In this document: positions 42,917-52,023 of the stretch, one piece after another | Layout of the letters: each line of letters opens with the position of its first letter | How positions within the stretch are numbered: position 1 is the first letter of the stretch | DNA from: Siccirubricoccus phaeus | Lineage (GTDB): Bacteria; Pseudomonadota; Alphaproteobacteria; Acetobacterales; Acetobacteraceae | Direction of reading: 5' to 3' | DNA length: 64,000 nt | Assembly: GCF_008360935.1 (NCBI RefSeq) | Contig: NZ_SRXO01000009.1 | Span: 62,001-126,000 of the forward strand | The notes under the pieces: generated by a model | Seen by the model: the letters and a program-made list of their open reading frames with translations, nothing else | Database searches by the model: none | Told to the model about the DNA's origin: nothing | Translations under genes and position numbers: made by a program

Positions 42917-44530
42917 TCACGGCTCCACGTTCAGGAACCTCGCCGCCTCCGGCGCTTCCTCCCCGCGGTGCAGCCCGGCCGCCCGCGCCAGCGCCTCCCG
43001 GTCCGCATCCGTCAGCCGGGCTTCCTCCCGCAGATGCTCTGTCCAGCTTCCCACCATCCACAGCTCCACCCAGCGCTCCGGATGCGCCACATCCTCGTAG
43101 AGCCGCCACTCCCCGCCGCCGGCGCGCAGCCGGACCCGCCGCACCTCCTGCATCGCCGCCAGGAACAGCGCCCGCTCCGCCGGGTCGATCCGGTATCGCA
43201 CCACCTCCAGCACCCGGCCGGAGCGTTCGCCGAGCATGCCGCGCAGCTCCTCCGCCGGGGCTTCCGGCACCGGCATGGCCGGGCCCTCGGCCGGGCTGGC
43301 GGCGGCGGCGGTGGCGACGGAATCGATCCGCCAGCGCCGCACCGCGAAGGCCGCCACCGCGCCGCCCGCCGCCGCCGCCCCCAGCGCCAGCGGCACGCCG
43401 AAGCTGCCGCCGATCCAGCCTGCCAGCGCCGAGCCCAGCGCCATCACCCCGAAGAAGCTGAGCTGGTAGATCGCGATGGCCCGCGCTCGCACCCAGCCCG
43501 GCGCCGCGAGCTGCGCCGCCGCCCCCAGCGTGCTGCCCGCGGCGATCCAGGAGGCGCCGTAGAGCAGCATGCCGAGCGAGGCCAGCGCCCAATGGTGCGA
43601 GACCGCCAGCAGCGCCATGGAGAGCGCCCCGAGCAGCGAGGCCCAGAACACCGTGGCGCTGCGGTCCAGCCGGGTGCGGAGCGAGGGCAGGGCGAAGCCC
43701 GCCGCGACGGCGGCGCCGCCCATGCAGCCCAGCATCATGCCGAAGGCCTCCGGCCCCAGGCCGAGCTGCTGCCGCACCAGCAGCGGCAGCAAGCCCCAGA
43801 CCGCGGCGGAGAACAGGAAGAAGGTGCAGGCCCGGATGATGGCCGCCCGCATGGCCGGGCTGGCGGAGACGAAGCGCAGCCCCGCCCGCATGGCGGAAAC
43901 CAGATGCTCCTTCGGCCCGCGCCGCGGCGCCTCCCGCGGCTTCCAGGCCAGCAGGGCAAGGATGAGGATGAGGAAGGCGACGGCGTTCAGGGCGAAGGCC
44001 GCCTCCGGCCCCGCCCAGGCGATGGCGAAGCCGCCCAGCGCGGGGCCCAAGGCGCGGGCCAGGTTGAAGCCGATGCCGTTCAGCGCGATGGCGCCGACCA
44101 GATCCTCCCGCGGGACCAATTCATTGGTGGTGGCGGCCCAGGCGGGGAAGTTCATCGCGCCGCCGGCGCCGATCGCGAAGGTCAGCGCCAGCAGCCCCCA
44201 GGGGCCGATGGCGTCGGAGAAGGTCAGCGCCGCCAGGATCAGCGCCATCACCAGGATCCAGGCCTGGGCCAGCAGCAGGAAGAGGCGGCGGTCGATGATG
44301 TCGGCCAGCGCCCCGGCCGGCAGGGCCAGCAGGAAGACCGGCAGCATGGTGGCGGCCTGCACCAGGCTGACCAGCATGGGGCTGGGGTCCAGGCTGGTCA
44401 TGAGCCAGCCGGCGCCGGTGTTCTGCATCCAGCCGCCGATATTGCTGGCCAGGGTCGCCAGCCAGAGGGTGCGGAAGACGGAATGGCGCAGCGGCAGGAA
44501 GGCGCGGGGCATGGGGAGGGAAAGGGCCAT
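42917..44530 (-). CDS. MFS exporter (EntS-like) with C-terminal extension
   Basis: A 537-aa MFS_3-type transporter with 12 predicted helices over about 415 residues. It starts FRTLWLATLASNIGGWMQNTGAGWLMTSL and continues with LPAGALADIIDRR. A soluble C-terminal domain of about 110 residues (VLEVVRYRIDPAERALFLAAMQEVRRVRLRAGGGEWRLYEDVAHPERWVE) resembles the monooxygenase-like tail common in this group. The substrate is unknown. ATG 44530 has AAGG eight bases before; 44590 is possible. Confidence 0.88.
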   Translation of the reverse strand: MALSLPMPRAFLPLRHSVFRTLWLATLASNIGGWMQNTGAGWLMTSLDPSPMLVSLVQAATMLPVFLLALPAGALADIIDRRLFLLLAQAWILVMALILAALTFSDAIGPWGLLALTFAIGAGGAMNFPAWAATTNELVPREDLVGAIALNGIGFNLARALGPALGGFAIAWAGPEAAFALNAVAFLILILALLAWKPREAPRRGPKEHLVSAMRAGLRFVSASPAMRAAIIRACTFFLFSAAVWGLLPLLVRQQLGLGPEAFGMMLGCMGGAAVAAGFALPSLRTRLDRSATVFWASLLGALSMALLAVSHHWALASLGMLLYGASWIAAGSTLGAAAQLAAPGWVRARAIAIYQLSFFGVMALGSALAGWIGGSFGVPLALGAAAAGGAVAAFAVRRWRIDSVATAAAASPAEGPAMPVPEAPAEELRGMLGERSGRVLEVVRYRIDPAERALFLAAMQEVRRVRLRAGGGEWRLYEDVAHPERWVELWMVGSWTEHLREEARLTDADREALARAAGLHRGEEAPEAARFLNVEP

Positions 44531-45008
44531 GGCGCGCCTTCTGCCCGGCCCGGCGCGGCGCGCCAAGCGAAAGCCGCGCGACATTGCCATGCCCGGGCCG
44601 CGCCCCTGGCGCCACCTTTCCGGGGCCGGCGTCCTGCGGCGCCGGGCGCGTTTTCCACTGCCCGGTGAATGCGGCTCATGCCACGGTTCCGGTTGCGCCG
44701 GATTTCTCTCCTGGCGCGGGGCAGTGCCGGCCGCACGGCCCTTGTTCCCTGTGCCATCAGCAAGGGTGCGAGCGGGAGGGGGCGGCCCATGCCTGCGGCC
44801 GCCCGGCAGTTGGCCCTGCCTGGATGGCGGCCTGTCATCGCGATGCGGGGAAGCCGCCCCGGCTTGCGGGCCATCGGCCCGTCAGACGCTCGCTCCGGCC
44901 GGCGGGTTTTCCCGTCGCGGATTTCGGTTCCGCGCTGTCGGCCTGCGTCGCCGGCAGCCGCCTGTGCAGCCCCTTCGCCGGCAATCCGCGGACGGCGCGG
45001 GCAGGACG
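44531..45008. other. 478-bp gene-free gap
   Basis: Between the MFS start and the LysE stop, both on the minus strand. Short frames exist on the plus strand but look like random Arg/Ala/Pro-rich translation. I see no repeat matching the other families. Confidence 0.5.
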
Positions 45009-45593
45009 TCAGCGCAGCAGGGGCAAGGCGAGCAGCAGGACCGCAAAGCCGCCGATGGCCGCCGCCCCCAGCCGCGGCACCGCCCCGCCCCAGCCCCGCC
45101 GGCCCGCGGCGCTGCCGAGCACGGTGCCCACGATGATCCAGGCCATTGCCACCGTGGCCAGCAGCGGCAGGAAGCCGAGCATGTAGAGCGGCCAGACGGC
45201 GGGTCCCGCGCCGAAGGGCAGGATCCCGAGCGCGAAGACGATCGCCTTCGGGTTCAGCAGCGTCGTCACGAAGACCTGGCGCGGCATCACCACCGCCCCG
45301 GTCGCCAGCACGGCGCCGCCATGGCGCCAGAGGCGCAGGGCAAGGAGCAGCAGGTAAAGCCCCACCGCCACCCGCAGCGCCGCGGCCAGCAGGGGCGCCG
45401 CCGCCATCGCCGGGCCGAGCAGCAGCCCGAGGGTGAGGATGGAGATGGTATAGCCGGCCGCCTCGCCCAGCATCAGGGGCAGGGAGCGCCGCAGGCCCAC
45501 CGTGGCCCCGGAGGTCGCCAGCAGCGTGTTGGTGGGGCCCGGCGTGCCGAGGACGGTCAGTACGGCCAGGGTGAAGAGGATGGGATCTTCCAT
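45009..45593 (-). CDS. LysE/RhtB-family amino-acid exporter
   Basis: A 194-aa membrane protein with six helices. The LysE motif is TVLGTPGPTNTLLATSGATVGLRRSLPLMLGEAAGY near the N-terminus, and FVTTLLNPKAIVFALGILPF follows in the middle. It should export an amino acid or similar metabolite. It is monocistronic. No neighbouring LysR gene is present that would hint at the substrate. Confidence 0.88.
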   Translation of the reverse strand: MEDPILFTLAVLTVLGTPGPTNTLLATSGATVGLRRSLPLMLGEAAGYTISILTLGLLLGPAMAAAPLLAAALRVAVGLYLLLLALRLWRHGGAVLATGAVVMPRQVFVTTLLNPKAIVFALGILPFGAGPAVWPLYMLGFLPLLATVAMAWIIVGTVLGSAAGRRGWGGAVPRLGAAAIGGFAVLLLALPLLR

Positions 45594-45716
45594 GCGCTCG
45601 GAACACCTTTCAGCGGAACGGCCAGCCCATCCTGCGCGCCGGGCGACGGCCAGACGCCGTTCCGCTGCCGGCCAGGGCGATATGCCTGCGGCGGGCGCAT
45701 CGGCCAGGGCGCCGGC

Positions 45717-45837
45717 CTAGTGTCCTGCTTGCGAAATTCGCTGGATCTCCCGCCGACGCAGCGGACAAGCAGGCCACTGGAAACAAAAGCTGGTAGCCCG
45801 GGAACGAAGCCGCAGGACTGCGGAATCGGGACACTAG
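45717..45837. mobile_element. MITE-like 121-bp element with CTAGTGTCC terminal inverted repeats
   Basis: The left end is CTAGTGTCCTG and the right end CGGGACACTAG; 10 of 11 positions are complementary and both ends finish in CTAG. It contains no ORF. A fragment of the same left end is at 19501. The right CTAG supplies the stop codon of the GST gene. Too short to move itself, so any transposase would act in trans. Confidence 0.6.
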
Positions 45838-46580
45838 AATTCGGCATCGAGGTCGAGCTCGGCAATGGCCGGCTCCGGCTCGCGGCGGGCGGCCTCGATC
45901 CATTCCTGCACCGGCGCCCAGGCGAGGATGGTCTGCGCATAAGCCTCGCACACCGGGTCCAGCGCCACGTCATAGGTGCGGAAGCGGCACACCACGGGGG
46001 CGAACATCGCATCGGCGACACTTGGCGCCGTGCCGAACAGCCAGGGCCCGCCCCATTCGCCCAGGGCATCCCGCCACAGCTTCAAGATGCGCTCGATATC
46101 CGCCCGCGCGGCGGACCAGATGGTGAAGCCCGGCACATGCGCCCGCAGATTCAGCGGCAGGGTGGAGCGCAGGGCGGCGAAGCCGGCATGCATCTCGCCG
46201 CTGATGGCGCGGCAGCGGGCGCGGGCCAGCCGCTCCGCCGGCAGCATCTGCTTCTCCGGGTAGCGCTCGTTCAGGTATTCGGCGATGGCGAGCGTATCCC
46301 ACAGCTCCGCGCCCTCGTCGCTGAGGCAGGGCAGCAGGATGGAGGAGGATTGCAGCAGCAGCTCCGCCCGCGCCCCGGGATCCTCCGGATCCACCGTGTG
46401 GACGGTGAAGCCGATGCCGGCCATGCGGCACAGCAGGAAGCCGCGCATGGACCAGGAGGAGTAATTGCGGCTGCTGATATGCAGCACGGCAGGGGCTGAA
46501 GGCACGGCCTCCGCCGGGGCCCGGGCTGGCGCGGGAGCCGCCGAGGCTGCGGTCCTGCGACGCTTCGGCTCGGCCACCAT
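45834..46580 (-). CDS. Glutathione S-transferase-like protein
   Basis: A 248-aa GST. After a Pro/Ala-rich N-terminal extension of about 30 residues, the thioredoxin-like part starts VLHISSRNYSSWSMRGFLLCRMAGI, with SSSILLPCL and WDTLAIAEYLNERYPE for glutathione binding. A helical domain with WLFGTAPSVADAMFAPVVCRF follows. It may conjugate or reduce small electrophiles. The final stop codon is inside the terminal repeat of the element at 45717, so insertion may have reshaped the C-terminus. Confidence 0.87.
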   Translation of the reverse strand: MVAEPKRRRTAASAAPAPARAPAEAVPSAPAVLHISSRNYSSWSMRGFLLCRMAGIGFTVHTVDPEDPGARAELLLQSSSILLPCLSDEGAELWDTLAIAEYLNERYPEKQMLPAERLARARCRAISGEMHAGFAALRSTLPLNLRAHVPGFTIWSAARADIERILKLWRDALGEWGGPWLFGTAPSVADAMFAPVVCRFRTYDVALDPVCEAYAQTILAWAPVQEWIEAARREPEPAIAELDLDAEF

Positions 46581-46631
46581 GCCCTCTCTCCCCCGGAATC
46601 GGCCCCCCCGGAATCGGCATGGGCGGCAGGC

Positions 46632-46737
46632 TAGAGCGGTTTCACGCTGACTGTGCAGCGCGAAACCGCTCTGGCTTATAGATTATAGAGCAGATTCACG
46701 CCTTCGGGCGATGCCGCCCTCCGGCGATCTGCTCTAG
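46632..46737. repeat. Family C double-hairpin repeat, copy 2 (inverted)
   Basis: The same element as at 28834 in opposite orientation, with AGAGCGGTTTC...GAAACCGCTCT first and AGAGCAG...CTGCTCT second. Most differences are single bases in loops. It lies between the divergent GST and PHB depolymerase genes. Confidence 0.88.
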
Positions 46738-46828
46738 CAGCGCCTTCGCTGTTGCGAAATGGTGCATCGCTGGCACCATTGCGGGGCAGCGCCGTGCCGG
46801 GCGGTGCCGATGGAGTCCCTGGCCTTCG

Positions 46829-48055
46829 ATGATCTACACCCTCTTCCAGCTCCGGCAGGATGCGCTGACGCCGATGCGGCGCCTGGCCCGTGGCTGGGGC
46901 GGCATCCTCTCCACCTTCCACGGCACCCACCCGGCCTTCTTCCCCCTGCGCGCCGGCCGCGCGGCGATGGAGGTCTTCGCCGATTTCGCCCTGACGCATC
47001 GCCGCCCCGCCTTCGGCATCGGCAGCATCCGCCAGGGCAATGTGGAGGTGGCGGTGGAGGAGGTGGTGGCAGAGGCCACGCCCTTCGCCAGCCTGACGCA
47101 TTTCCGCACGGTGAACAGCGGCCGCCTGCCGCGGGTGCTGGTGGTGGCGCCGATGTCCGGGCATTTCGCCACCCTGCTGCGCAACACCGTGCAGGTGCTG
47201 CTGCAGGATCACGACGTCTACATCACCGACTGGCACAATGCGCGGGACATCCCGCTCGCCGAGGGCCGCTTCGGCTTCGACGAATATACCGAGCATGTGA
47301 TGCAATTCCTCCGCGCCATCGGCCCGGGCGCGCATGTGCTGGCGGTGTGCCAGCCGGTGGTCGCGGTGCTCTCGGCCGTGGCGCTGATGGCGGAGGACCG
47401 CGACCGCGCCACGCCACGCAGCATGACGCTGATGGCCGGGCCGATCGACGCGCGCGTCAAGCCGACCAAGGTCAACGACCTGGCCAACAGCAAGCCCATC
47501 CAATGGTTCGAGCGCAACCTGATCGCCACCGTGCCCTGGCGGCACCGCGGCGGCGGCAGGCGGGTCTATCCCGGCGCGGTGCAGCTCACCGCCTTCATGG
47601 CGATGAATCTCGGCCGGCATACCAGGGCGCATCAGGAGCAATTCCTCAACATCCTGGATGGCGAGACGGCGAAGGCGGAACAGCATCGCCGCTTCTACGA
47701 GGAATACTTCGCCGTCATGGACCTGCCGGCGGAATTCTACCTGGAGACCGTGGCGACCGTGTTCCAGCGCCACGACCTGCCGCTCGGCAGGCTGGAATGG
47801 CGCGGCCGGCGCGTGCGGCCGGAGGCGATCCGCCGCACCGCCATCATGACGGTCGAGGGCGAGAAGGACGATATCTGCGCCATCGGCCAGACCATGGCGG
47901 CGCTCGACCTCTGCCGCGGCGTGCCGGTGACGATGAAGCGCCACCACCTGCAGACCGGCGTCGGGCATTACGGCGTCTTCAGCGGCAGGCGCTGGGCGCA
48001 GGAGATCTATCCGCGCGTCAGGGAGATGATCCAGGCCTATTCCGACGCGGCCTAG
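46829..48055 (+). CDS. phaZ: Intracellular polyhydroxybutyrate depolymerase
   Basis: A 408-aa PhaZ of the intracellular type. Landmarks are MIYTLFQLRQDALTPMRRLA, VLVVAPMSGHFATLLRNTV, DVYITDWHNARDIPL, the catalytic cysteine C174 in VLAVCQPVVAVL, and the C-terminal LQTGVGHYGVFSGRRW histidine. It mobilises stored polyhydroxyalkanoate granules to 3-hydroxyacids in the cytoplasm. The start MIYTLFQ is conserved. It is monocistronic. Confidence 0.94.
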   Translation: MIYTLFQLRQDALTPMRRLARGWGGILSTFHGTHPAFFPLRAGRAAMEVFADFALTHRRPAFGIGSIRQGNVEVAVEEVVAEATPFASLTHFRTVNSGRLPRVLVVAPMSGHFATLLRNTVQVLLQDHDVYITDWHNARDIPLAEGRFGFDEYTEHVMQFLRAIGPGAHVLAVCQPVVAVLSAVALMAEDRDRATPRSMTLMAGPIDARVKPTKVNDLANSKPIQWFERNLIATVPWRHRGGGRRVYPGAVQLTAFMAMNLGRHTRAHQEQFLNILDGETAKAEQHRRFYEEYFAVMDLPAEFYLETVATVFQRHDLPLGRLEWRGRRVRPEAIRRTAIMTVEGEKDDICAIGQTMAALDLCRGVPVTMKRHHLQTGVGHYGVFSGRRWAQEIYPRVREMIQAYSDAA

Positions 48056-48294
48056 GCCCCTGAGTCCGGCTCCGCCGGGCTGCGGAACCGCGATGCCGGC
48101 CGGCGTTGCCAGCGGCCTGCCTGGCCGCCCCCTCCGGTGGCAATCCGGCGGACGGGGCGGGCGGAACAGCGGGGATTCCGGCGCCGGGCTTTCCGGCCCC
48201 GGCGCAGCGGGCTGCGCGGCGATGGCTTGCCGCTTCCAGCCGTTCCTGGGCTAAACCCGGAAGGTTCAGGGATGCGACATCGGAAGGGGGGACA

Positions 48295-49581
48295 ATGGAG
48301 CGCTTCTTCGGCCTGGCCGAGCGGGGGACGAGCATCAGGACCGAGGTGCTGGCGGGGGCGACCACCTTCCTCACCATGGTCTATATCGTCGTCGTCAATC
48401 CGGGGATCATGGCGGCGGCCGGAATCGACCATGGCGCGGCCTTCGTCGCCACCTGCCTGGCGGCGGCGATCGGCTCGGTGCTGATGGGGCTGCTGGCGAA
48501 CCTGCCCATCGCCCTGGCGCCGGGGATGGGGCTGAATGCCTATTTCGCCTTCGCCGTGGTGCTGGGGATGGGGATTTCCTGGCAGGTGGCGCTGGGCGCG
48601 GTGTTCCTCTCCGGCCTGCTCTTCCTCGCCGTCTCCCTGCTGCGGATCCGGGAATGGCTGATCGGCGGCATCCCGCTGTCCCTCAAGCTCGGCATCGCCG
48701 CCGGCATCGGCTTCTTCCTCGGGCTGATCGGGCTGAAATCCATGGGGCTGGTGGTGGCGCATCCGGCGACGCTGGTCGGCCTCGGCAAGGTGACCGAGCC
48801 GGCGACCCTGCTCGGCGTCTTCGGCTTCCTGCTGATCGCGGTGCTGACGGCGCGGCGGGTGCCGGGGGCGATCGTGCTCGGCATCCTCGTCACCGCCGCG
48901 CTCGGCCTGCCTTTCGGGCTGACGAAGTTCGAGGGGGTGGTCAGCCTGCCGCCCTCGCTGGCGCCGACCTTCCTGCAATTGGATATCGCCGGGGCGCTGG
49001 CGCTGGGTGTCGGGGCGGTGGTGTTCACCTTCTTCCTGGTGGATCTGCTGGACAATACCGGCACGCTGATCGCCACCACCCATCGCGCCGGGCTGATGCG
49101 GCCGGATGGCAGCGTGCCGCGGCTGGGCCGGGCGCTGATCGCCGATAGCGGCGGGGCGGTGATCGGGGCGGCGCTCGGCACCTCCACCACGGTCAGCTAT
49201 ATCGAGAGCGCGGCGGGCATCCAGGCGGGCGGGCGCACCGGGCTGACGGCGCTGGTGGTGGCGGCGCTGTTCCTGGCGATGCTGTTCCTGGCGCCGCTCG
49301 CCACCGCCATACCTGGCTTCGCCACGGCGCCGGCGCTGCTCTTCGTCGCCTGCCTGATGGCGCAGGCGCTGCGGGATGTGGCGTGGGAGGAGCCGACGGA
49401 GTACGTGCCGGCGGTGATCACCACCCTGGCGATGCCGCTGACCTTCTCCATCGCCACCGGCATCGGCCTGGGCTTCATCACCTTCGCCGTGCTGAAGACG
49501 GCTTCGGGCCGCGCCGGGGAGGTTTCTGGCGCGGTGTGGCTCCTGGCGGCGTTGTGCGCGGTGAAATTCGCCCTGGGCTAA
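48295..49581 (+). CDS. NCS2 purine permease, AzgA-like
   Basis: A 428-aa membrane transporter of the AzgA/GhxP branch of NCS2. Landmarks are MERFFGLAERGTSIRTEVLAGATTFLTMVYIVVVNP, LPIALAPGMGLNAYFAF and TFFLVDLLDNTGTLIATTHRAGL, then ALGTSTTVSYIESAAGI. These permeases import adenine, guanine or hypoxanthine with protons. ATG 48295 has GGAAGGGGG upstream. No purine regulator or riboswitch is evident in the 239-bp leader. Confidence 0.93.
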   Translation: MERFFGLAERGTSIRTEVLAGATTFLTMVYIVVVNPGIMAAAGIDHGAAFVATCLAAAIGSVLMGLLANLPIALAPGMGLNAYFAFAVVLGMGISWQVALGAVFLSGLLFLAVSLLRIREWLIGGIPLSLKLGIAAGIGFFLGLIGLKSMGLVVAHPATLVGLGKVTEPATLLGVFGFLLIAVLTARRVPGAIVLGILVTAALGLPFGLTKFEGVVSLPPSLAPTFLQLDIAGALALGVGAVVFTFFLVDLLDNTGTLIATTHRAGLMRPDGSVPRLGRALIADSGGAVIGAALGTSTTVSYIESAAGIQAGGRTGLTALVVAALFLAMLFLAPLATAIPGFATAPALLFVACLMAQALRDVAWEEPTEYVPAVITTLAMPLTFSIATGIGLGFITFAVLKTASGRAGEVSGAVWLLAALCAVKFALG

Positions 49582-49627
49582 GCTTATGTAGCTCGGACCG
49601 GACGGTTGAGCTTGCCGACTCACGGCG

Positions 49628-49706
49628 GGGTCCGGGGGGAGCCTTCCCCCCGGCGGAGGTGCAGGAGGCAGCGCCTCCTGCTGGGGGTTTGGGGGCGAAG
49701 CCCCCA
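49628..49706. repeat. Family B three-hairpin repeat, copy 2
   Basis: After CGGGGTCCGG: GGGGGGA/TCCCCCC (49634-49651), CAGGAGGC/GCCTCCTG with an AGC loop (49662-49680), and GGGGGC/GCCCCC around GAA (49691-49705). The linkers are GGCGGAG and TGGGGGTTT. It ends just before the ribosome site of the deacetylase gene. Confidence 0.88.
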
Positions 49707-49722
49707 TTCAAAGGAGCGTCTC

Positions 49723-50379
49723 ATGCAGCCCATATGCCTCAGCTTCGACAACGGCCCGGAGCCGGAGGTGACGCCTTTGGTGCTGGAGGTGCTGGCGCGC
49801 CGTCGCATCCCGGCGATGTTCTTCGTCCTCGGCAAGCACCTGGCTGACCCTGCGCGCTTCGCCCTGGTGGAACGGGCGCGGGCGGCGGGACATCCGGTGG
49901 GCAACCACACCTTCAGCCATGGCGTGCCGCTCGGCCGCCGCCCGGGCGCCGAGGCGGTGGCGGAGATCGCCCGCACCGACGAGCTGCTCGGCAGGCTGCG
50001 CCTGCCGGAGCGGTATTTCCGCCCGAATGGCGGCGGCGGCGCGCTCGGCCCGCATCTGCTGAACCGCAGCGCCGCGCGGCATCTGCAGGCGGGCGGCCAT
50101 ACGGTGGTGCTGTGGAACGCCATTCCGCGCGACTTCGCCGAGCCGGCGGACTGGCCCGCCACCGCCCGCGCCCAGCATGCGGCGGCGGCCGCGCCGGTGC
50201 TGATGGTGCTGCACGACCTGCCGAACGGCGCGATGCGGCATCTGGACCGCGTGCTGGGGGAATGGCAGGACCAGGGCGTGGAATTCCTGGCCGAGCCGCC
50301 CGCCGCCTGCGTGCCCCTGCGCGCCGGCCTGGTGCAGCCGGGCTTCGCCGATTGCGTCTCGGAGGACAATGCCCCATGA
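49723..50379 (+). CDS. Polysaccharide deacetylase-family (NodB-like) protein
   Basis: A 218-aa NodB-fold protein. Motif 1 reads LSFDNGPEPE with D9, but the second aspartate, normally a metal ligand, is asparagine (N10). Motif 2 is HTFSH with H62 and H66. It could deacetylate or deformylate a carbohydrate or amide; the FDNGP variant makes the chemistry uncertain. No signal peptide is visible. AAGGAG precedes the ATG. Its stop overlaps the next start (ATGA), tying it to the Bug receptor gene. Confidence 0.85.
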   Translation: MQPICLSFDNGPEPEVTPLVLEVLARRRIPAMFFVLGKHLADPARFALVERARAAGHPVGNHTFSHGVPLGRRPGAEAVAEIARTDELLGRLRLPERYFRPNGGGGALGPHLLNRSAARHLQAGGHTVVLWNAIPRDFAEPADWPATARAQHAAAAAPVLMVLHDLPNGAMRHLDRVLGEWQDQGVEFLAEPPAACVPLRAGLVQPGFADCVSEDNAP

Positions 50380-51341
50380 ACCGCCGCGCCCTGCTGGCCA
50401 GCCTGCTCGCAGCGCCCGCTGCCGTCCCCCTTGCCGCCCGCGCCCAGGGGTGGCCGGACCGGCCGATCCGCATGATCGTGCCCTTCGCCGCCGGCACCAC
50501 CACGGATATCCTCGGCCGCATCGCCGCCACGGCCATTGCCAAGGGCATCGGCCAGCCGGTGGTGGTGGACAACCGCACCGGCGCCGGCGGCACGGTAGGC
50601 ACGGCGGCGGTGGCGCAGGCGGCGGCGGATGGCAATACGCTGCTGTTCGGCACCAGCGGGACCATGGCGACCAACCCGCTGATCATGCCGGGCATCCCCT
50701 ATGACCCGGTGAAGCATTTCGTGCCGGTGGCGAGCTTCTCCCGCACCTCCGTGGTGCTGGCGGTGCGGCCGGCGCTGGGCGTTGCCAGCCTGGCGGAATT
50801 CCTGGCGCTGGCGCGGCGGCGGCCGGTCTCCGTCGGCACCGCCGGCACCGGCACCACCGGGCATCTCACCACCGCGCTGATCGAGCTGCGGGCCGGCGTG
50901 AAGCTGACCCATGTGCCCTATCGCGACGGGGCGCGGGCGGTGACGGATCTGCTGAACGGCACGCTGGACGCCATGGTGTACCACCCGCTGGGCTTCCTGA
51001 CGCATATCCAGGCCGGCGCGCTGCGGCCGCTGGCGGTGACGGGGGAGGCACGGCACTTCCTCTTCCCCGAGGTGCCGACGCTGGTGGAATCCGGCCTGGC
51101 CGGGGCGATCGTCGAGGGGTGGTGGGGCATCTTCGCCCCGGCGGGCACGTCGGTGCCGGTGGTGGCGCGGGTGAATGCGCTGGTGAATGGCGCGCTGGAG
51201 GACCCGGCGACGAAGGCGGAGCTGCAGCGCCAGGGCATGGAGACCATGGGCGGCTCGCCGGAGCAATTGGCCGCGCAGCTGGCCTCCGAGATCGCCCGAC
51301 AGAAGGAGGTGGTGGAGGCGGCGACGATCACCGCGGACTGA
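50376..51341 (+). CDS. Bug/TctC-type solute receptor (periplasmic)
   Basis: A 321-aa Bug receptor: signal peptide MNRRALLASLLAAPAAVPLAARAQG, then WPDRPIRMIVPFAAGTTTD and HVPYRDGARAV. The start has GGAGGACAAT upstream and overlaps the deacetylase stop. It should capture a small carboxylate or amide for a membrane transporter encoded elsewhere. Pairing with an upstream amide-hydrolase-like gene suggests a common substrate, but this is inference. Confidence 0.9.
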   Translation: MNRRALLASLLAAPAAVPLAARAQGWPDRPIRMIVPFAAGTTTDILGRIAATAIAKGIGQPVVVDNRTGAGGTVGTAAVAQAAADGNTLLFGTSGTMATNPLIMPGIPYDPVKHFVPVASFSRTSVVLAVRPALGVASLAEFLALARRRPVSVGTAGTGTTGHLTTALIELRAGVKLTHVPYRDGARAVTDLLNGTLDAMVYHPLGFLTHIQAGALRPLAVTGEARHFLFPEVPTLVESGLAGAIVEGWWGIFAPAGTSVPVVARVNALVNGALEDPATKAELQRQGMETMGGSPEQLAAQLASEIARQKEVVEAATITAD

Positions 51342-51471
51342 GGTTCCCCGCCAGGCTGCTGCACGCCGTGGCAGGAGCGCGTTCCCGGCCGCGATGTCGC
51401 CGGGGCTCCGGCGTGGGCGCGGCCTGGCACGGCCTGTCGCGGCACTGCCCCGGACCGGCAGCGAGAAGCGG

Positions 51472-52023
51472 TCAGGCGAGCTGCAACAGGGGCCACCGGG
51501 CGAGCCAGCCCTTGTCGGCGACGCGCTGGCGGAAGATGGCGTGCTTCGGCCCATCGGCGAAGCCGGGCGTGGGGCGCAGCAGCAGGGCGAAGAGGTCCTC
51601 CAGCCCGTACGGGGCGAGGATCTCGCAGGCCTCGCCTTGGCGGCGCGCGGCGACCGCCGTGGCCGTTTCCGGCCAGTGCCGCATCGCCTCCGCCACCGAG
51701 GCATAGGGCGCGTCGCCATTGCGGAGATGCATCCGCGCCTGGTTGCGCACGGACCAGTCCAGCGCCGGGTCCAGGGTGCGCAGGGCAGCCTCGGCGGCGG
51801 CATCCGCCTCGGGCGTGGCCTGGGCGGGGGCGTGCCAGAGCACGTCCACATCGCCCCGATGCGGCGCGGCGCGGCCATGCAGCGCATCCCACGCCGCGTT
51901 GCGCAGGAAGCCGGCCCCGATCCAGCCGCCGCCGGGCAGGTCCAGCGCGGCCACCTGCCTCAATGCCTGCCAGCGCGCGGCGTCCGCCCGCAGCAGGGCT
52001 GCCAGCCGGGCTGCCGGCGTCAC
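51472..52023 (-). CDS. Nucleotidyltransferase-family protein (COG3575-like)
   Basis: A 183-aa protein with the pattern of small nucleotidyltransferase-like proteins: WIGAGFLRNAAWDALHG, the acidic GDVDVLWHA, and WSVRNQARMHLRNGDAPYASVAEAMRHWPETATAVAAR. The target is unknown. GTG 52023 overlaps the stop of the amidohydrolase gene (GTGA), so the two genes are co-translated. Confidence 0.82.
   Translation of the reverse strand: MTPAARLAALLRADAARWQALRQVAALDLPGGGWIGAGFLRNAAWDALHGRAAPHRGDVDVLWHAPAQATPEADAAAEAALRTLDPALDWSVRNQARMHLRNGDAPYASVAEAMRHWPETATAVAARRQGEACEILAPYGLEDLFALLLRPTPGFADGPKHAIFRQRVADKGWLARWPLLQLA

Noticed and set aside
44584-45186. Plus-strand open frames of 155-200 aa between the MFS and LysE genes
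   Set aside because: The composition is typical of random GC-rich translation and they overlap the LysE gene; no domain is recognised.
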